Source: Magicicada septendecula | Lineage: Eukaryota; Arthropoda; Insecta; Hemiptera; Cicadidae | Direction of reading: 5' to 3' | Assembly: GCA_034769895.1 (NCBI GenBank) | Contig: CM068373.1 | Location: 279,651,158-279,715,157 of the forward strand | Length of the DNA: 64,000 bases | Shown: positions 21,114 through 32,879 of the stretch, piece by piece | Layout: each line of letters starts with the position of its first letter | Position numbering within the stretch: position 1 is the first letter of the stretch | The notes under the pieces: generated by a model | Seen by the model: the letters and a program-made list of their open reading frames with translations, nothing else | Database searches by the model: none | Told to the model about the DNA's origin: nothing | Program-made: the position numbers and the translations under genes

Positions 21114-23204
21114 CCCAGAAACCGGTTTGTGTAAGTAGGTTTTTAGTCTCAGCCTCCTCTGCTGCACGCAGCCCTACTTTTGTTTGTAATAATTAAATTT
21201 ATGCAGTAATGCCAACCGAAACAATTGAAAATTATCCACTTTCATCGTAAACAGTCTTGCACCGCGCCAAATAGCCAATTTGTACCGAGTGCGTCTGGTG
21301 GCGGCTGTGCGTCTGGGCTTTGCTGTACGACAGAGATTACTGATTGAACGAATTACTTTGATCGAATCATTTAGTAGGTGATCGACAGATCGACTCGATC
21401 TTTAAAATATGAATCGGTCAGTAATACCATCACTGCCGAACTATCTGTGGTAGTACATACAATTTCCGCTAAGTGTCTCTGGACAGCTTTCTAATCAATC
21501 TCGGTCAGCTGGTGATTCGATCAGTGCTTTGTATGTCTCAATCTCGGTCACTTACTGATTCAATCAGTGAACGAGATACCGCAAGCAGGCTCTAGTCTGG
21601 CTGTCATTTCGATCAGTGAACGAGTTACAGCATGCAGTCTCCACTAGACGCCTCTGGCAATCACTTCAATCGCTGTCATTTCATTCAATTACGACTCAAG
21701 CAGTCGCCACTTTTTTTTAAACATACAGTATAACGGAAAACCAATATGTAGATTTTTAAATAAAATAAATATTAATCTTTTAAATTATTTATGATTCATA
21801 AATTTATAAATATGGTTATTGTATGGCATGTTTTGTTATAAAAGAAATGTAATTTCCCCATTCTTTTTTTGCGAATTCCATAAACGAGGTACCGTTGGAT
21901 TACGAATAAAAGGGCTAACATTTTATGTTATTAAGTACTGATTTTTTTTTTGTATCAGCCATCTAAGGACCACATGCTAATTTCAGTTCTTTATTCTTTT
22001 CTTTTTCTCAAATATTCTTTATTCTTTTCACTGTGCCTCTTCTTCCTGTCTTCAGTCCACTTTGAACCTGCGTTTTTCTCTCTCCTACCCTGGACTCCCT
22101 CCATTTTTAACACTTTTGCCGAAAATCTTCTCTTTCAATTGTTTCTTCTGCGTGTATATTATTTTTTTCTAAATCCTTTTGGACTTCTTTAATCCAACTT
22201 GATGTCGACTTCTTCCCCCACATATATTTGAAGATCTGCTTTGTTAATAAGTACTGATTTTTGTTAAATTAAAAATTTTCAATTTAAATTAGCCGACATT
22301 TTGAAAATATTTAAGGTAAAACTTCGGTTTGTTTTGTACTTGTAAGAAATGGTAAGCGTAATGTACATACCAAGTTCCAACTCCACATATCATTTCGTTC
22401 TGCAGTAATTATTACAAAAATAAAAGCAGACGGAAAACGAAACATTTCTCGGCATTCGTTTATTTGACATTTTTCCTTCAGTTTAATGAGTAGAATAATT
22501 TCCCGAAGTTTGGTACCAACTTTTGGGAGCAATCTGTGTATTGGGTGTCGAAATTGAGGCTGATATGTGTGTGTCGTGAGACTCCGCTCTTAAAGGATGG
22601 ACGCAAAAAGAAAGCCGAAGAAGATGATAAAACAGAAATAAACTGGGAAAAGCTGAAGAGGGCACAGTATGTTAAGCAAAATAGTTAAGTTATAGTTGAG
22701 CAAAACTATGACGGTCGTAAATAAAAACATAAATGAGGTCTAGCCATGTGGTCGCCACCACGTCGATAAAACTTGATAATAAAAACGTAAATTATGTACT
22801 TAACGGTAGTGACAGTGAATCGATAAGGCCCGGCAAATGTGTTGCTAACGTTCGGTTAACTGTAGGCCGAACGCGAATCAATTGTTGATTGTGACCTTTA
22901 CATTGAGGAAGTAATTGTTACTGCACTGTGGTGGCTCGTGGTTCTGACAACTGGGGGTTCAATGTCTGAATCTTTCTACTAAGATAAGAGCAATTATCCC
23001 ATTCCAAATAACACACGGGTTGGGTCTCAACATGAAGATATAACTATTGACAACTTTTAATAGGCCTAACACTAAGTTGTGTTTATGCTGTTTGTAAATT
23101 ATTCTAAAAATATATAGTTAAAATAAAAGGATAGTTAAATATTTCTGTTTAATATTTAAAACGGGAAGCGTCTACCGAGTTCCTTAATTTTGCATTTATC
23201 TTTA

Positions 23205-23206
<2 letters not shown>
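20505..23206. other. Long AT-rich stretch without gene; (TG)n at 21081-21112
   Basis: Frames are short and low-complexity (Phe/Leu-rich at 21950-22192). 21340-21680 contains several diverged repeats of a GATTCGATCAGTGAACGAGA-like phrase. 22820-22840 has CCGGCAAATGTGT, reminiscent of the outer edge of the foldback MITE at 20230. No RNA gene recognised. Confidence 0.5.

Positions 23207-23255
<49 letters not shown>
23207..23255. repeat. (AG)n microsatellite
   Basis: About 24 AG units. Confidence 0.97.
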
Positions 23256-23259
<4 letters not shown>

Positions 23260-24594
23260 AAAATTTGTTTTTAAATTTTTTAAAAACTATTTGTTTTTAA
23301 AGTGTTCAAATAGATTGAACACTATTCATTTTACCAAATCATTGAACTGAACACAAAAATAAGAAATACCTAAACACTTAGGCCTAACACACAAAAATAC
23401 CAGCAAACACTGAAGTTTATACACGCTTCGATCAGTTTAACGTTAATACAATTATTTAATGACTACACTAAACACACTGTATTTTCGGAATACAATTACT
23501 TCACTATTTTATTTGATTTTAAGACTTTACTGCACACATTTTAATTTCATTCTAAATGAAACAGAGAAATCTGACGCAAAACTGGCGGTAAACTGACAAA
23601 TTATGTGGTAAAAATCATAATAATTGTGAATGGCGGTATTATGAAAATGTTAAAATTCCCGGTCAGTCCGGTTCGGTCCTCGTCGCAACTATTCGTCCCT
23701 ATTGCTAACATTCGGGTTTAGCGACTTTTGAATGTAATTTTGCGTATACTGATTTCCCCCTCCAAAGCTGTCTACACAGTCCAGGAGGTGCTGAGAGTTG
23801 TTTTGCACCTCCAAGCAATAGTAGCGAGCAATTCGTCTACTATGCGAATCCATTACTGTTCAGTCAACAAGATTAAACCCGCAAATCTTGTTACTTAAAC
23901 ATGAAACCATTATCTCAAAAAATCCATAAAGATATTTAAATTAATTGGGGGGGGGGTTCACTGAACCATTAAACCTTATTGGCGAGCCGCCACTGTTAAT
24001 GCAGCACAACTGAAACCAGTAATTTGAAGCTGTTGGCTCATTGTAACTGCCAGTATCAACGAACATCATTTACCGTAAAAATGTATAAATAAATATTGAC
24101 TGGAAGGATCCAGGTAATTTGATTAAAAGGGAATTTAAAAATAAAACTGATCAAGTTACATCAGGAGTCCACATCTTGTGGATACGGGTTTGGCAATCCC
24201 GATGTGCCCTAGGTGGATTCTCACTTTGCTTCAACTTGTCTTGGGCGAGATCCCTTCCTTTAATCTTCTCTGACTAGTCTCTCTTGAATGACTCTTGTTC
24301 TTTTCTTACCCTGACGCTATTAAAGTACTCAGAAGGTTAGGGTGTCTTCCCATTTCATTCTAATTTCTTACCTGCTACCTTGTAGTCCGGCGTTGGTTCG
24401 TCAAAGGGGCTGGAGGAAGAAAACCTTGATTAAAATTTACAAAACCATTGCTTTGTGGTGTGGAGGGTATTCTCAAAGGCTAAGGGAGAAACCTCCAACA
24501 AAAAAATATCAATCACGTTAAGGTGGCAGCAGCCCTATCATCTAACTACCTAGCTGGAGACTGGTTACCTCTGATAGAGAAACTACACCTACTC
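23256..24594. other. Unassigned stretch
   Basis: 23950 has a G run next to TTCACTGAACC. 24150-24400 may hold LINE 3' sequence (GGCAATCCCGATGTG region), but I cannot place it. No gene called. Confidence 0.45.
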
Positions 24595-24725
24595 ATAATC
24601 ATCACAGGAATAAGCCGGACGAAAACTGGATACAACACATAATAGAATGGGTGACTTGAGAATACCAAAAAGAAATGCCTCTTGGAAAACGAGATAGAGG
24701 CAGACCAAGAAAACGGTGGCTACAA
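24595..24725 (+). pseudogene. Short LINE C-terminal remnant
   Basis: Translated in two frames it gives NRMGDLRIPKRNASW and a Lys/Arg-rich RGRPRKRW-like segment, as in the C-terminus of the LINEs around. Only about 130 bp is recognisable. Confidence 0.5.
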
Positions 24726-25108
24726 GCCTAATCCTTGAAGTGAAGAAGAACTTATCACATCTGATAAAATTATGGATAATGGGCTTTCATATTCTGTTTC
24801 CATACTTTTTTAGACAAACTGACCTTTTCAATCCGCTTTGGACCCTGAGAAAAATAAAACTACTTTATAGTTGCTTCACGGATCCACTGAATTTTCCAGG
24901 GCTTCGGAGCCTTTTTTTCAAGTTCATACAAATGTATGTATCATACGTCACGTAGACGGAATTGGGAGACTTTGAGAAAAATTAACGAGTTGAGTCTGAA
25001 CGGGTAAAACATACATACCATTTGTACATGTCGATGATTACGTGATTTGCCGTTCCCCCCCCTGAATGTGTCTCCCGGGTGTAGTGTACACACCTTGCAC
25101 TCCCGCTG

Positions 25109-25678
25109 AAGCGGGCTACACACGATAAAAAGTGTGAACTGACGGAATGATGAAATCGCATCTAGCGGTGTGTCACTTCGGCATGACATCAGGTGTAGGA
25201 GTCAGCTAGCTCAGTGCAGTCCTTCACACTGAGAAACTAGTGACAGCAGTTTTATATAAGTTTCTTCATCCACCCTTAAAGGATTGTGTCAGCGTTTAGA
25301 ATGTAGCTTTAGCTCCGTCAAAACATTTATATGTGAATGCTTTGCTCGTTTTGAATGCCAATCTTTAACCCACAGTTTTCGTTTGTTCTTTTTTTCTACA
25401 AACGCACACGCTACAGCACCCACAATTCGTCTTCAGCACAAATAAACTACAAAAACTACATTACAAATACTACAATGATAAACTATGAAAACCAACTTTT
25501 GGCACAACACACAATTACGACTACACGGCGAGTGCGTTCCAACAGATGATGGTGGTAGACTGATGGGGTACCGATGTGACACTTCGCTGTGACCCTGTGT
25601 AGGCAACCCATCACTTCAATCAACATGAAATTGAACACACTGATGTGACACACCGAAATGATCGTGTGTAGGCCACTT
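25109..25678. mobile_element. Short TIR element of unknown superfamily
   Basis: Left end AAGCGGGCTACACACGAT and right end (reverse-complemented) AAGTGGCCTACACACGAT match in 16 of 18 positions. Internal copies of GTGTCAC.TCGG repeat in both directions. I found no clear target duplication. No transposase. The end sequence may belong to PIF/Harbinger-type MITEs, but this is inference. Confidence 0.55.
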
Positions 25679-25819
25679 TATAACGGCCCTCTGTAGAGTA
25701 AAGCCTCATTTATACTTCCAGGAGACAGGCGACGGGTGGCAGGTGGCAGGTGGTAAAGAGGTAGGCGTCAGGTGGTGCAGCATTTATACTTCAGGCTACG
25801 GTCGAGCCACTACACAAGA

Positions 25820-26108
25820 GATGTCGTTTGGAACACGTCAAATGTTTCTCGTACTAGAAGATGATAATAAAGTGGGGGATAGGAGGAGGAAATATTGTGT
25901 TAATCCGATCAACGAGTTGCGTGAAGCATTTGGTGAATTTCACCATATGTATTTCGACTTGAGACAATACCAATCAAGTTTTTCCAACAGATGGGAATGT
26001 CTACTAATACTTTCGACTTTTTTTAGCATAGGTGGAAGAACAACTGAGGCGGAAAAGAACTTGTAAATTACCAATTACTCCTCCTGAAAACCTTGACGTA
26101 ACTCTAAG
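25820..26108 (+). pseudogene. HARBI1-like nuclease, N-terminal fragment
   Basis: Contains RRRKYCVNPINELREAFGEF, matching the RRYWVHPI...R...GEF block at the start of Harbinger nucleases. After a frame change near 25990 come MGMSTNTFDFF and a PENLDVTLR-like end, the RMS..TFD.LL and P.ERL..TLR blocks. The DDE catalytic domain is absent, deleted between about 26110 and the right TIR. So this copy cannot be autonomous. Confidence 0.75.
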
Positions 26109-26301
26109 GTGAATTAAAATAATTTATGTAAAATTAAGTAATAAATTAAATAAGGATCGTATATTTCTTAGTGCTTGTAGTCAGCAATAAAACAACCAGT
26201 ATCTTTTCGCATAATATCTATTTTATTTTCTTAAACAAATGTATTTTCTTAAACAAGTGATTTTTCGTATATTACAAACATTTAACAGACAGGGATACAT
26301 C

Positions 26302-26565
26302 CAGGCCCGGATTTATTTATCCTGCCGCCCCTAGGCACTATTGTTAGCCCCCCCCCCAACAAGTAACTTCTATATATTAAATTCTCCTTGACTGCTGAAA
26401 AAAGTTGCTGAAAATAGTCATTTCAACTATCTCTATTGCAAATATGTCATTTGAAAAAACCGAAAACATGAAATTTTAACATATAATTTTTCACCTCGTG
26501 CCGCCCCCCTGAGCCTGCCCCCCCTAGGCACGTGCCTACTGTGCCTAGTGGGAAATCCGGTCCTG
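26302..26565. mobile_element. hAT MITE nested in Harbinger (264 bp)
   Basis: Ends CAGGCCCGGATTT and (reverse-complemented) CAGGACCGGATTT, followed by a shared CTAGGCAC block. Perfect 8-bp duplication GATACATC at 26294-26301 and 26566-26573. It is younger than the Harbinger element it interrupts. Confidence 0.92.
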
Positions 26566-27107
26566 GATACATCGAATAATTTTTAGGTAATATTTGTATA
26601 GGGTAAGCTCACCTAACTCCGTGATATTACGGATATATTATCTTACAGCTACAAAATCGTTTACTAAAAATATTTTTAAAAGTACAGAGTGTTCCTAGAA
26701 TTGTGTGTTTAGAGTACATAAAATGTAATAATAAATCTAACTTTCATAATTTCTGTTAAAAAAATTTATTCATCAACTGTGCTATTTTCTTCCAACTTTT
26801 CTCCACCACATCCATGTTTTTGTGATTCGGGTCTCTATCATTTCAAATTGCAGGCCTTGTCTGCACGTCATTATTTCGACACGAGAGAACACATGCAAAT
26901 GCCAAAAAGCGCGGGAGACGTCGCCTGTATCTGTGAGAAACAACAGCGACAGGTGGTGAGAAGTAGCGTCACCGAGGAGTCACACGTCACTTCGCAGAAC
27001 ATAAACAAACCCATTCTCAACAATGTACCACAGCTACGGGTGACATCACCCGTCGCCTACCACTTGCCACCCGTCGCCTGCCACCTAGAAGTATAAATGC
27101 GGCTTAA

Positions 27108-27737
27108 GAATAGCTACAGTGAGTGGCAGTGAAGCGAATCATTAGTGACGTTGCTTTCAAAACGAAGGGACTCGACAATACGACTACAGTTTCACGAGGA
27201 ATGTACAGCTTAAAAACATTTTAAGAGCTACACAAAATACAAACCCGTTCTTTTGTCTGAAGTAATTAAAAAATGGGCCGAATTTATAGTTCACGGCTGA
27301 CAGACGACGGTAATAATTTCACAAAACTCGCTGCAGAAAATCCAATAATTGCCCCCCCCCAATCCAGTTTCCCAATACGTTAGCGAGAAAACAATGCGAT
27401 CCTCGCAGTTAGAATAACAATTGCCGCATTAATATGCAGCCAGCAATGAATCTTAAACTTGGGACACACACACACAGCATTGAGCGAGTTTAATGTATTC
27501 CAATGCAATGCAATCCGTGTACTTTCTCGCGCTGACGACGTGGAAATTTTAATTAAACAAGTTACTGCCCTCTAACACACGTAGCCAACCTCTGGCGCTG
27601 CAGCCCTACGTGAACCTTGGTCACGGTGTCGAACGTCCAGTTCAACCCCCCCCTCCTACTAATTATCCGTTGGGTTTGCCTCTTTCACTCAGCTTACCCC
27701 ATTATGATTTTCTTTGTAATACATAGGCCTACAGTAT
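27108..27737. other. Unassigned stretch
   Basis: C runs at 27352 and 27645; otherwise no repeat or gene recognised. A short plus-strand frame at 27617-27862 crosses into the mariner end and is not supported. Confidence 0.5.
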
Positions 27738-27943
27738 GTACAAGGTTTGATCAAAAAGTTCGTGCAATTTCCACCGCTACAAGTGTCCGATTAAAAAACT
27801 ATTTTTATGTGATGTTGGTACACATGTTAGCAACAACCGTCTACAATTTTAACCCTACTTGATGCATAGTTTAGATTTCACAGCTAACTGAGTAAGTCTC
27901 GGATAGAAGACAAACATTTATTTTGACATATTTTTACATGTTA
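27738..27943 (+). mobile_element. Mariner 5' end fragment (TIR plus leader)
   Basis: Begins TACAAGGTTTGATCAAAAAG and continues with GTTGGTACACATG, the layout of an irritans-type mariner end and 5' leader. No transposase start follows; the sequence passes directly into the duplicated segment at 27944. Assignment rests on end similarity and the mariner bodies nearby. Confidence 0.55.
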
Positions 27944-28145
27944 CACTTCGAAATCCCGTAGTTTGTAACGTGTGTTTATGTATTGCCACAAAGTGAAAGA
28001 TCGTTCACACACATACAGCTTGCAGATGTGTATATGCCTACTACTTGTTAAAATACAATATTATTTTACAACTATAATTGATAGCTGTAGGGAAACTTGA
28101 AGGTTAACTTAACAAGTGTACGGATTGCGAATGTCCGTCATTGGC
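27944..28145 (+). repeat. Duplicated segment R, copy 1
   Basis: Direct repeat of 31690-31915, from ACTTCGAAATCCCGTAG through GTGAAAGATCGTTCACAC to AAGTGTACGGAT. Copy 2 has a longer AC run and a 20-bp insertion. Both copies follow mariner-derived sequence. Confidence 0.85.
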
Positions 28146-28374
28146 TAATTACGGAACAACACAACATGATGTGACAATGACGAAGCAGTTACGTAAGTAA
28201 GTGTTGCCACCGTGAAAGCGTTAGTCACCGACGATAAATTGTCTCGATACCGGATCGTGGACACGCGACCGAACGTCATTCGATACGCCTTGTTGTCGAT
28301 TCTATCGGATGCATGTCGTCGTGTACCCCCAGCTCACAAGAATGCGAAATGCCAACAATTTTTTTTCATTATGT

Positions 28375-29590
28375 AATTTATTCCAATGTACTGTTCTGTA
28401 AAAAAATTATTCGGAACTTTAAATAAAACACAAACTATTATTATTTATTCATCAAACTTTATTTTGTCGTCTTCAAAATACTCCCCATCTGAGGCAATAC
28501 ACTTTTTCCAACGCATCTTCCAGTCTTCAAAACACTTTTCAAACGTTGAAGAAGGTGTAGCCTTCAGCTCCCTCTGCGAATTCTCTTTTATGGCTTCAAT
28601 CGAATCAAAACGCCTTCCCCCGAAGCGGTAATTTGAGTCTAGAAAATAGGAAAAGTCACCCTGGGCCATATCTGGTGAATGTGGTGTTTGATCGATAACA
28701 TTTGTTGAGTTTTTAGCCAAAAATTCGCGTACCAAGATCGATGAGTGCGACGGCGCACTAACGTGGTGCAATATCCACGAAGTGTTTTCCCACAGACCTG
28801 GCCGTTTCCGACAAATATTTTCACTCAAATGCTTCATGACGCTCAAATAATATTCTTTGTTGACCGTTTGTCCATCCGGAAGGAATTCGGAAAGAACAAC
28901 ACCACGATAATCGAAGAAAACAGTGAGAAAGACCTTGGTTTTTGAGCGACTTTGACACGGTTTTTTAGGTTTCAGTTGGTTTTTGAAACCTTGTTGACTT
29001 GCTTTGCAGGCCGTACTCACAAACCCATGTTTCATCGCCAGTTATGATACGTTTTATAAAGTTAAGAGTCACTAGAAGCTCGTGAAATCATGTCTTTAGC
29101 AATACCTTGCCGATGTTCTTTTTCCAAAAAATTCAGCTCTTTCGGAACAAGTCGCGCACTGACTTGTCATGCCCAAAACTTCAGTCACAATATTAGCACG
29201 GATATGTGAGACATTTCCAGTCCATGAGCCACCTCTCTAACACTCAGGCGACGATTTTTGATTACCATTTTCTTGATTTTTCGATGTTTTCGTTAGTCGA
29301 AGCAGTTGTAGGTCGGCCGGAACGCGGAAAATCCTGAACTTCTCGGCCCTCTTTGAATGCCTAATACCATTTTCATACGCTTGCGTTTTCGTGAGGCACG
29401 ACTCACCGTAGGCTTTTTGTAACATTTTCAAAGCTTCAGCACAAAATATTTTGTTAGAAACACAAAATTTAAGATGAATTCTTTGCTCGACAGTTTTTTT
29501 CCATTGTAAAAATCGCAGAAACACTTGAGGTCGACTGACATAAACAAGATACTGTAAACTCATCGAGTGCATCGGGCTCGAACTGAGCGT
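28375..29590 (-). pseudogene. Mariner transposase pseudogene B (irritans-like)
   Basis: Minus strand, three frames. 29580-29240: N-terminal helix-turn-helix region with EQRIHLKFCVSNK and EALKMLQKAYGESCLTKTQA. 29240-29036: decayed linker including a NW.*NMGL-like form of the GDETW block. 29035-28445: catalytic C-terminal half with HHVSAPSHSS (second D lost), HSPDMAQGDFSYF (third catalytic D), RRFDSIEAIKENSQREL and FEDWKMRWKKCI. Normal mariner proteins are about 345 residues. Stops and shifts in the middle rule out function. No convincing TIR pair was found. Confidence 0.85.
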
Positions 29591-29649
29591 AACAATACAG
29601 TACAGTGGTACCAACTTATGTACAACAAAGTTTTTCAATACATGCATCG

Positions 29650-30270
29650 CGGGACTTTCAAATGGGAAATTCCGGTAACGTTTCTTACAGATATTATAAG
29701 TATGACAGTCAGCAAGACGCGATATTATCTTCTCAGGCGTGTAAGCAGCGGTACACTCCTGTCTTATGGACTGCTAAAGGTCTAGCAACACTTCATACAA
29801 GATCAACTGACACGCGTCCTTTTGAAGGTCATTTCTCAGACAATGACATGATGTCAACCATCGATGGGATGAGACCGATGTTTAATTCAATGGTTTCGTT
29901 TCGATTGTCAAACCTAATAGGTTATGATTCTCAGTCAACGCAAATATAGATTGTATGTTTTTGGATATTTACTGAAAGTACCCAAAATTGTTGTATTCTT
30001 TTATTACTTTCTATAAGCTATACACGACATTTATGCCTATGCCACTGGTTTTTTTATTATTTTTAGGTAACGCTGGTGATGCGAAACACTCTTGTCTCAG
30101 TTCAATCCCTTAGACACCGAGAACCGGCCCATCAAATACTTTCTTCTTCTGATTCGTGAGTCACTAAATACTTTAAGACTTCTCACAATTTGTCTCACAA
30201 GACAGTCATATTTTTTTTTTGCAAATCGATAAATGTGGTGTGAATTACTTTGTATTATTTTTATCGTCTT
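29650..30270. other. Unassigned stretch
   Basis: A plus-strand frame at 29605-29949 (114 codons) shows no known domain. No repeat boundary was identified between mariner B and the hammerhead-like block. Confidence 0.45.
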
Positions 30271-30320
30271 AATTAACCTGACGCACGTTTCATTGACTGT
30301 ATCAGTATCTTCAGAGGTTT
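30271..30320 (-). ncRNA. Hammerhead ribozyme-like motif
   Basis: Read on the minus strand: AAACCT, then CTGAAGA (matches CUGANGA), a T, a partly paired stem II (ACTGA ... AGTCAAT), then GAAAC, GTGC, GTC, AGGTT. Stem I forms five pairs (AACCT/AGGTT). Stem III is two pairs with a GTGC loop (AC-GTGC-GT), giving a GTC cleavage triplet, as in minimal type I hammerheads. Stem II is damaged and carries one extra T. It is homologous to 36232-36280 next to a Penelope-like element. Activity not shown. Confidence 0.55.
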
Positions 30321-30324
30321 CAAA

Positions 30325-31689
30325 TCAATTAAAGTAAATTAAGTAAACAGGTTTCCAGATGACTGAAAGCAGTGCTTGATTTCTAAAATTATAGGTGCCG
30401 GAACGCATCAATTCAAACGTTGTACAGACACAAATATATTTATATTTTATATTAGCGTATAAGTTTACATCGGGTTATTACAAAGGAGGTCTATATTTTT
30501 AAAGCCTTATAAAATATGTAACATACGTATAAAGTTGTATCTAAAAAGGTAATAAAGTCTACTGATATTTCTAAAGAGCTTCATCGACAGGTTAGCCGCA
30601 CGACAATTGAAAACATGTCACTCATGATGGCGTCATCCCGGAGCCTCAATCAAACTCTAAGTGATGGTTTCAGTGGTTTGGACATTTTAAAAAGTTTCCA
30701 TAGTTTCATTATTGTGTCGTCATATTATTTGTTTCTTGACCTTTCCTTACTCTTTGTGTCCAATGCTGTATAATGGCCAGAAATCAGCCTTCTCACTTGA
30801 AGTTATTGCTATTGATTCAATAGCATATTTCAAGGGAGAAAGACTATCCGAAAAAGTTCTGGAATGCACATATTCTCGGAAGCTAACAATCAGTTGTCTT
30901 TCATGTAGTTTTAATTTTGAAGCAAGTTCTTTTATTTCATTTTCTCAATAGGTTATTGGGACATTTTTTTAACGATAGTAGTTAAGATAAAGATTAGTGC
31001 TGGTGTTTGATTTTGAAAATTGTTTAGTTTTGTAGTGGGGCTGACGAGGGGCACAATTTAAAAAGTAGTAGTAAATTTTTGTAATAATTAAGTTTTCCTT
31101 ATCATATATTTTTTTCGGTAATTTATTTTTGGATCCAAGACGTTCCGGCGCGTTCCCGCTGAAATCAAGCCCTGATTGAAAGCATTTTCTGAAGGCAGGG
31201 AATCTACTGAAGATGACCCACGCTCCGAGAACTGACGACAGTGTTGAACAAATCAAACGCCCCTCGTGCGGTCTGACCGTTGTTGATTAACCGTCAGAGT
31301 GATCGCGGAAAAACTGTTTTGGAACCACACCAGAGTTCATAAGATTTTAATTTTGAAAGAACTGGGAATGAGAAAAGTTTGCGCGAAAATGGCCCCAAAA
31401 GACCTCACTCTCGAGCAGAAAGACGGGGGGGGGGGTAGAAAGTGGATCTTTTCGGGCGGATTAAAAGTTACCCTGATTGTCTTAAAAACGTTACTACTGT
31501 GGATGAATCGTGGATCTTTGAGTATGATACGGAAACAAAACGCTGCCAAAATTAGGAGTGTCACACACACAAACTCACCCGTCACAGAAAAAGAGAGAAT
31601 GAGCAAATTCAAAACCAAAACAATGCTCATTTGCTTTTCTGACAGCAACAGAAGTGTCCATAAGAGTTCGTGCCTGACACACTGTTACT
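30325..31689 (+). pseudogene. Mariner transposase pseudogene A, split by a hAT element
   Basis: Plus strand. Before the hAT insertion, 30335-30369 reads LSKQVSR-stop-LK. After it, 31175-31689 continues KAFSEGRESTEDDPRSEN, MIAEKLFWNHTRVHKIL, GMRKVCAKMAPKDLTLEQK, then DESWIFEYDTETK (first catalytic D region) and MLICF...EFVP in shifted frames. The protein ends at EFVP where segment R copy 2 begins, so the last third, including the final catalytic residues, is absent. A G run at 31425 adds a shift. Confidence 0.82.
30370..31174. mobile_element. Non-autonomous hAT element, copy 1 (805 bp)
   Basis: Ends CAGTGCTTGATTTC and (reverse-complemented) CAGGGCTTGATTTC. 8-bp duplication with one mismatch: ACTGAAAG (30362-30369) and ATTGAAAG (31175-31182). 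It interrupts mariner A. It is about 800 bp homologous, in inverse orientation, to 51110-51896. No transposase domain seen. Confidence 0.88.
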
Positions 31690-31915
31690 TCGAAATCCCG
31701 TAGTTTGTAACGTGTGTATTTATGTACTGCCACAAAGTGAAAGATCGTTCACACACACACACACACACACACAGCTTGCAGATATGTATAGGCCTAGTAC
31801 TTGTTGAAATACAATACTTTTATAACTATAATTGATAGCTGTAAACAGCACTCTGTCTTTGTAGGGAAAACTTGAAGGTTAACAAGTGTAGGGATCGCGG
31901 ATTCCGTCAGCTCTC
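31690..31915 (+). repeat. Duplicated segment R, copy 2
   Basis: Direct repeat of 27944-28145, 3.7 kb away. It includes an expanded (AC)n run at 31750-31773 and a 20-bp insertion ending TCTGTCTTTG. Confidence 0.85.
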
Positions 31916-31996
31916 TGTCATCAGTTTTACCGTGAAGTTGCGGAAACTAGGTGGTAGCCGTCGTAAACACCTGGTTATTGCAACTCGACACTCAGC

Positions 31997-32412
31997 CAGT
32001 AGCGAATCTAAAATTTGGTCTTGGGGGAGGTCCGGTACGGTTCGGCTTTATACAAAATAAAAAACAAGTCAAGACTAATCTATATTACCGTCTTCAAACT
32101 GGCTGAAAAACGTGTAATAACATACCGAAATCAATCGCATTAAAGTAATAACACAGTAAAAACAAGCACTGTTGAAACATTGTTTATAAGATATGAGTTT
32201 TATCCGTACTTATTGACTCAATTGATTTTCTATACTTCATATTTCAAACGTACACGCAAATTCTGTGTAATAAACTTACTTATAGACCTGTATTCAAAAA
32301 ATGGTTACTACTGTATTAGCGTACACAGCTGAGAAATGTATAAAACAGCTTAAAAATTAAGAGATTAACAAAGTTTCTTGTCAAACTTTGGACCCTCTGG
32401 AGGGTTTGAAAG
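31997..32412 (+). mobile_element. hAT-like MITE, copy 2
   Basis: Starts CAGTAGCGAATC and aligns to 6978-7389 and 56187-56586, sharing the ACAAGT..GGACTAATC, ATTTCAAACGTA and AGAGATTAACAAA blocks. The right end is truncated against LINE sequence. Confidence 0.7.
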
Positions 32413-32630
32413 AAAAATCCAAAGGCGTGTTTATGGCTCCGTTAAAGAAAATAAGAAATGAGGGACCGGACCTGAGAAAAGACGGTTGAATGATGTACTA
32501 GAAGATCTCAGAAGAATGGATCTAAAGGGTTACACTGAGATGGCAATAGACAGGAGACTTCGGAAAAGATTGGTGTTGGAAGCCAGGGTTCACATTAGGC
32601 TGTAGTGCTGAAGACGAATGCCTTAATACG
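32413..32630 (+). pseudogene. LINE C-terminal fragment
   Basis: Reads VYGSVKENKK, then GPDLRKRRLNDVLEDLRRM, the same words as the minus-strand copy at 62564-62780 (DDMLEDLRRMD). It directly abuts MITE copy 2. Stops present. Confidence 0.7.
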
Positions 32631-32879
32631 ACACGGGTGTGTAGTAGATTCTTTTCTTTTCTTTGGGCTATGTCGTATTCTTCTTTGTGTGTGGGGGTGC
32701 AGGTGCGCACGCGCGTGCGTGTGTCCACTAACATTAAGCGTTTTAATGTTCTGCACGTTCGTTTTAAAAATTTAATCCAATCGTCTCCTCCCTATTAGAG
32801 AAAGCGACGGCTCGTATTTTGGACTTGAGCCAGTTGAATCTACTACAGCCATAAGGAAGTGATTAAATAAATTCTAAAA

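Larger units (their letters stand above)
25702..27104 (+). mobile_element. PIF/Harbinger element, internally deleted
   Basis: Ends AGCCTCATTTATACTTC and (reverse-complemented right end) AGCCGCATTTATACTTC are flanked by TAA on both sides (25699-25701, 27105-27107), the 3-bp duplication expected of PIF/Harbinger. Subterminal GGCGACGGGTGGCA repeats occur at both ends. It holds the N-terminal part of a HARBI1-like nuclease and a nested hAT MITE; the catalytic part is missing. 1403 bp. Confidence 0.85.
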
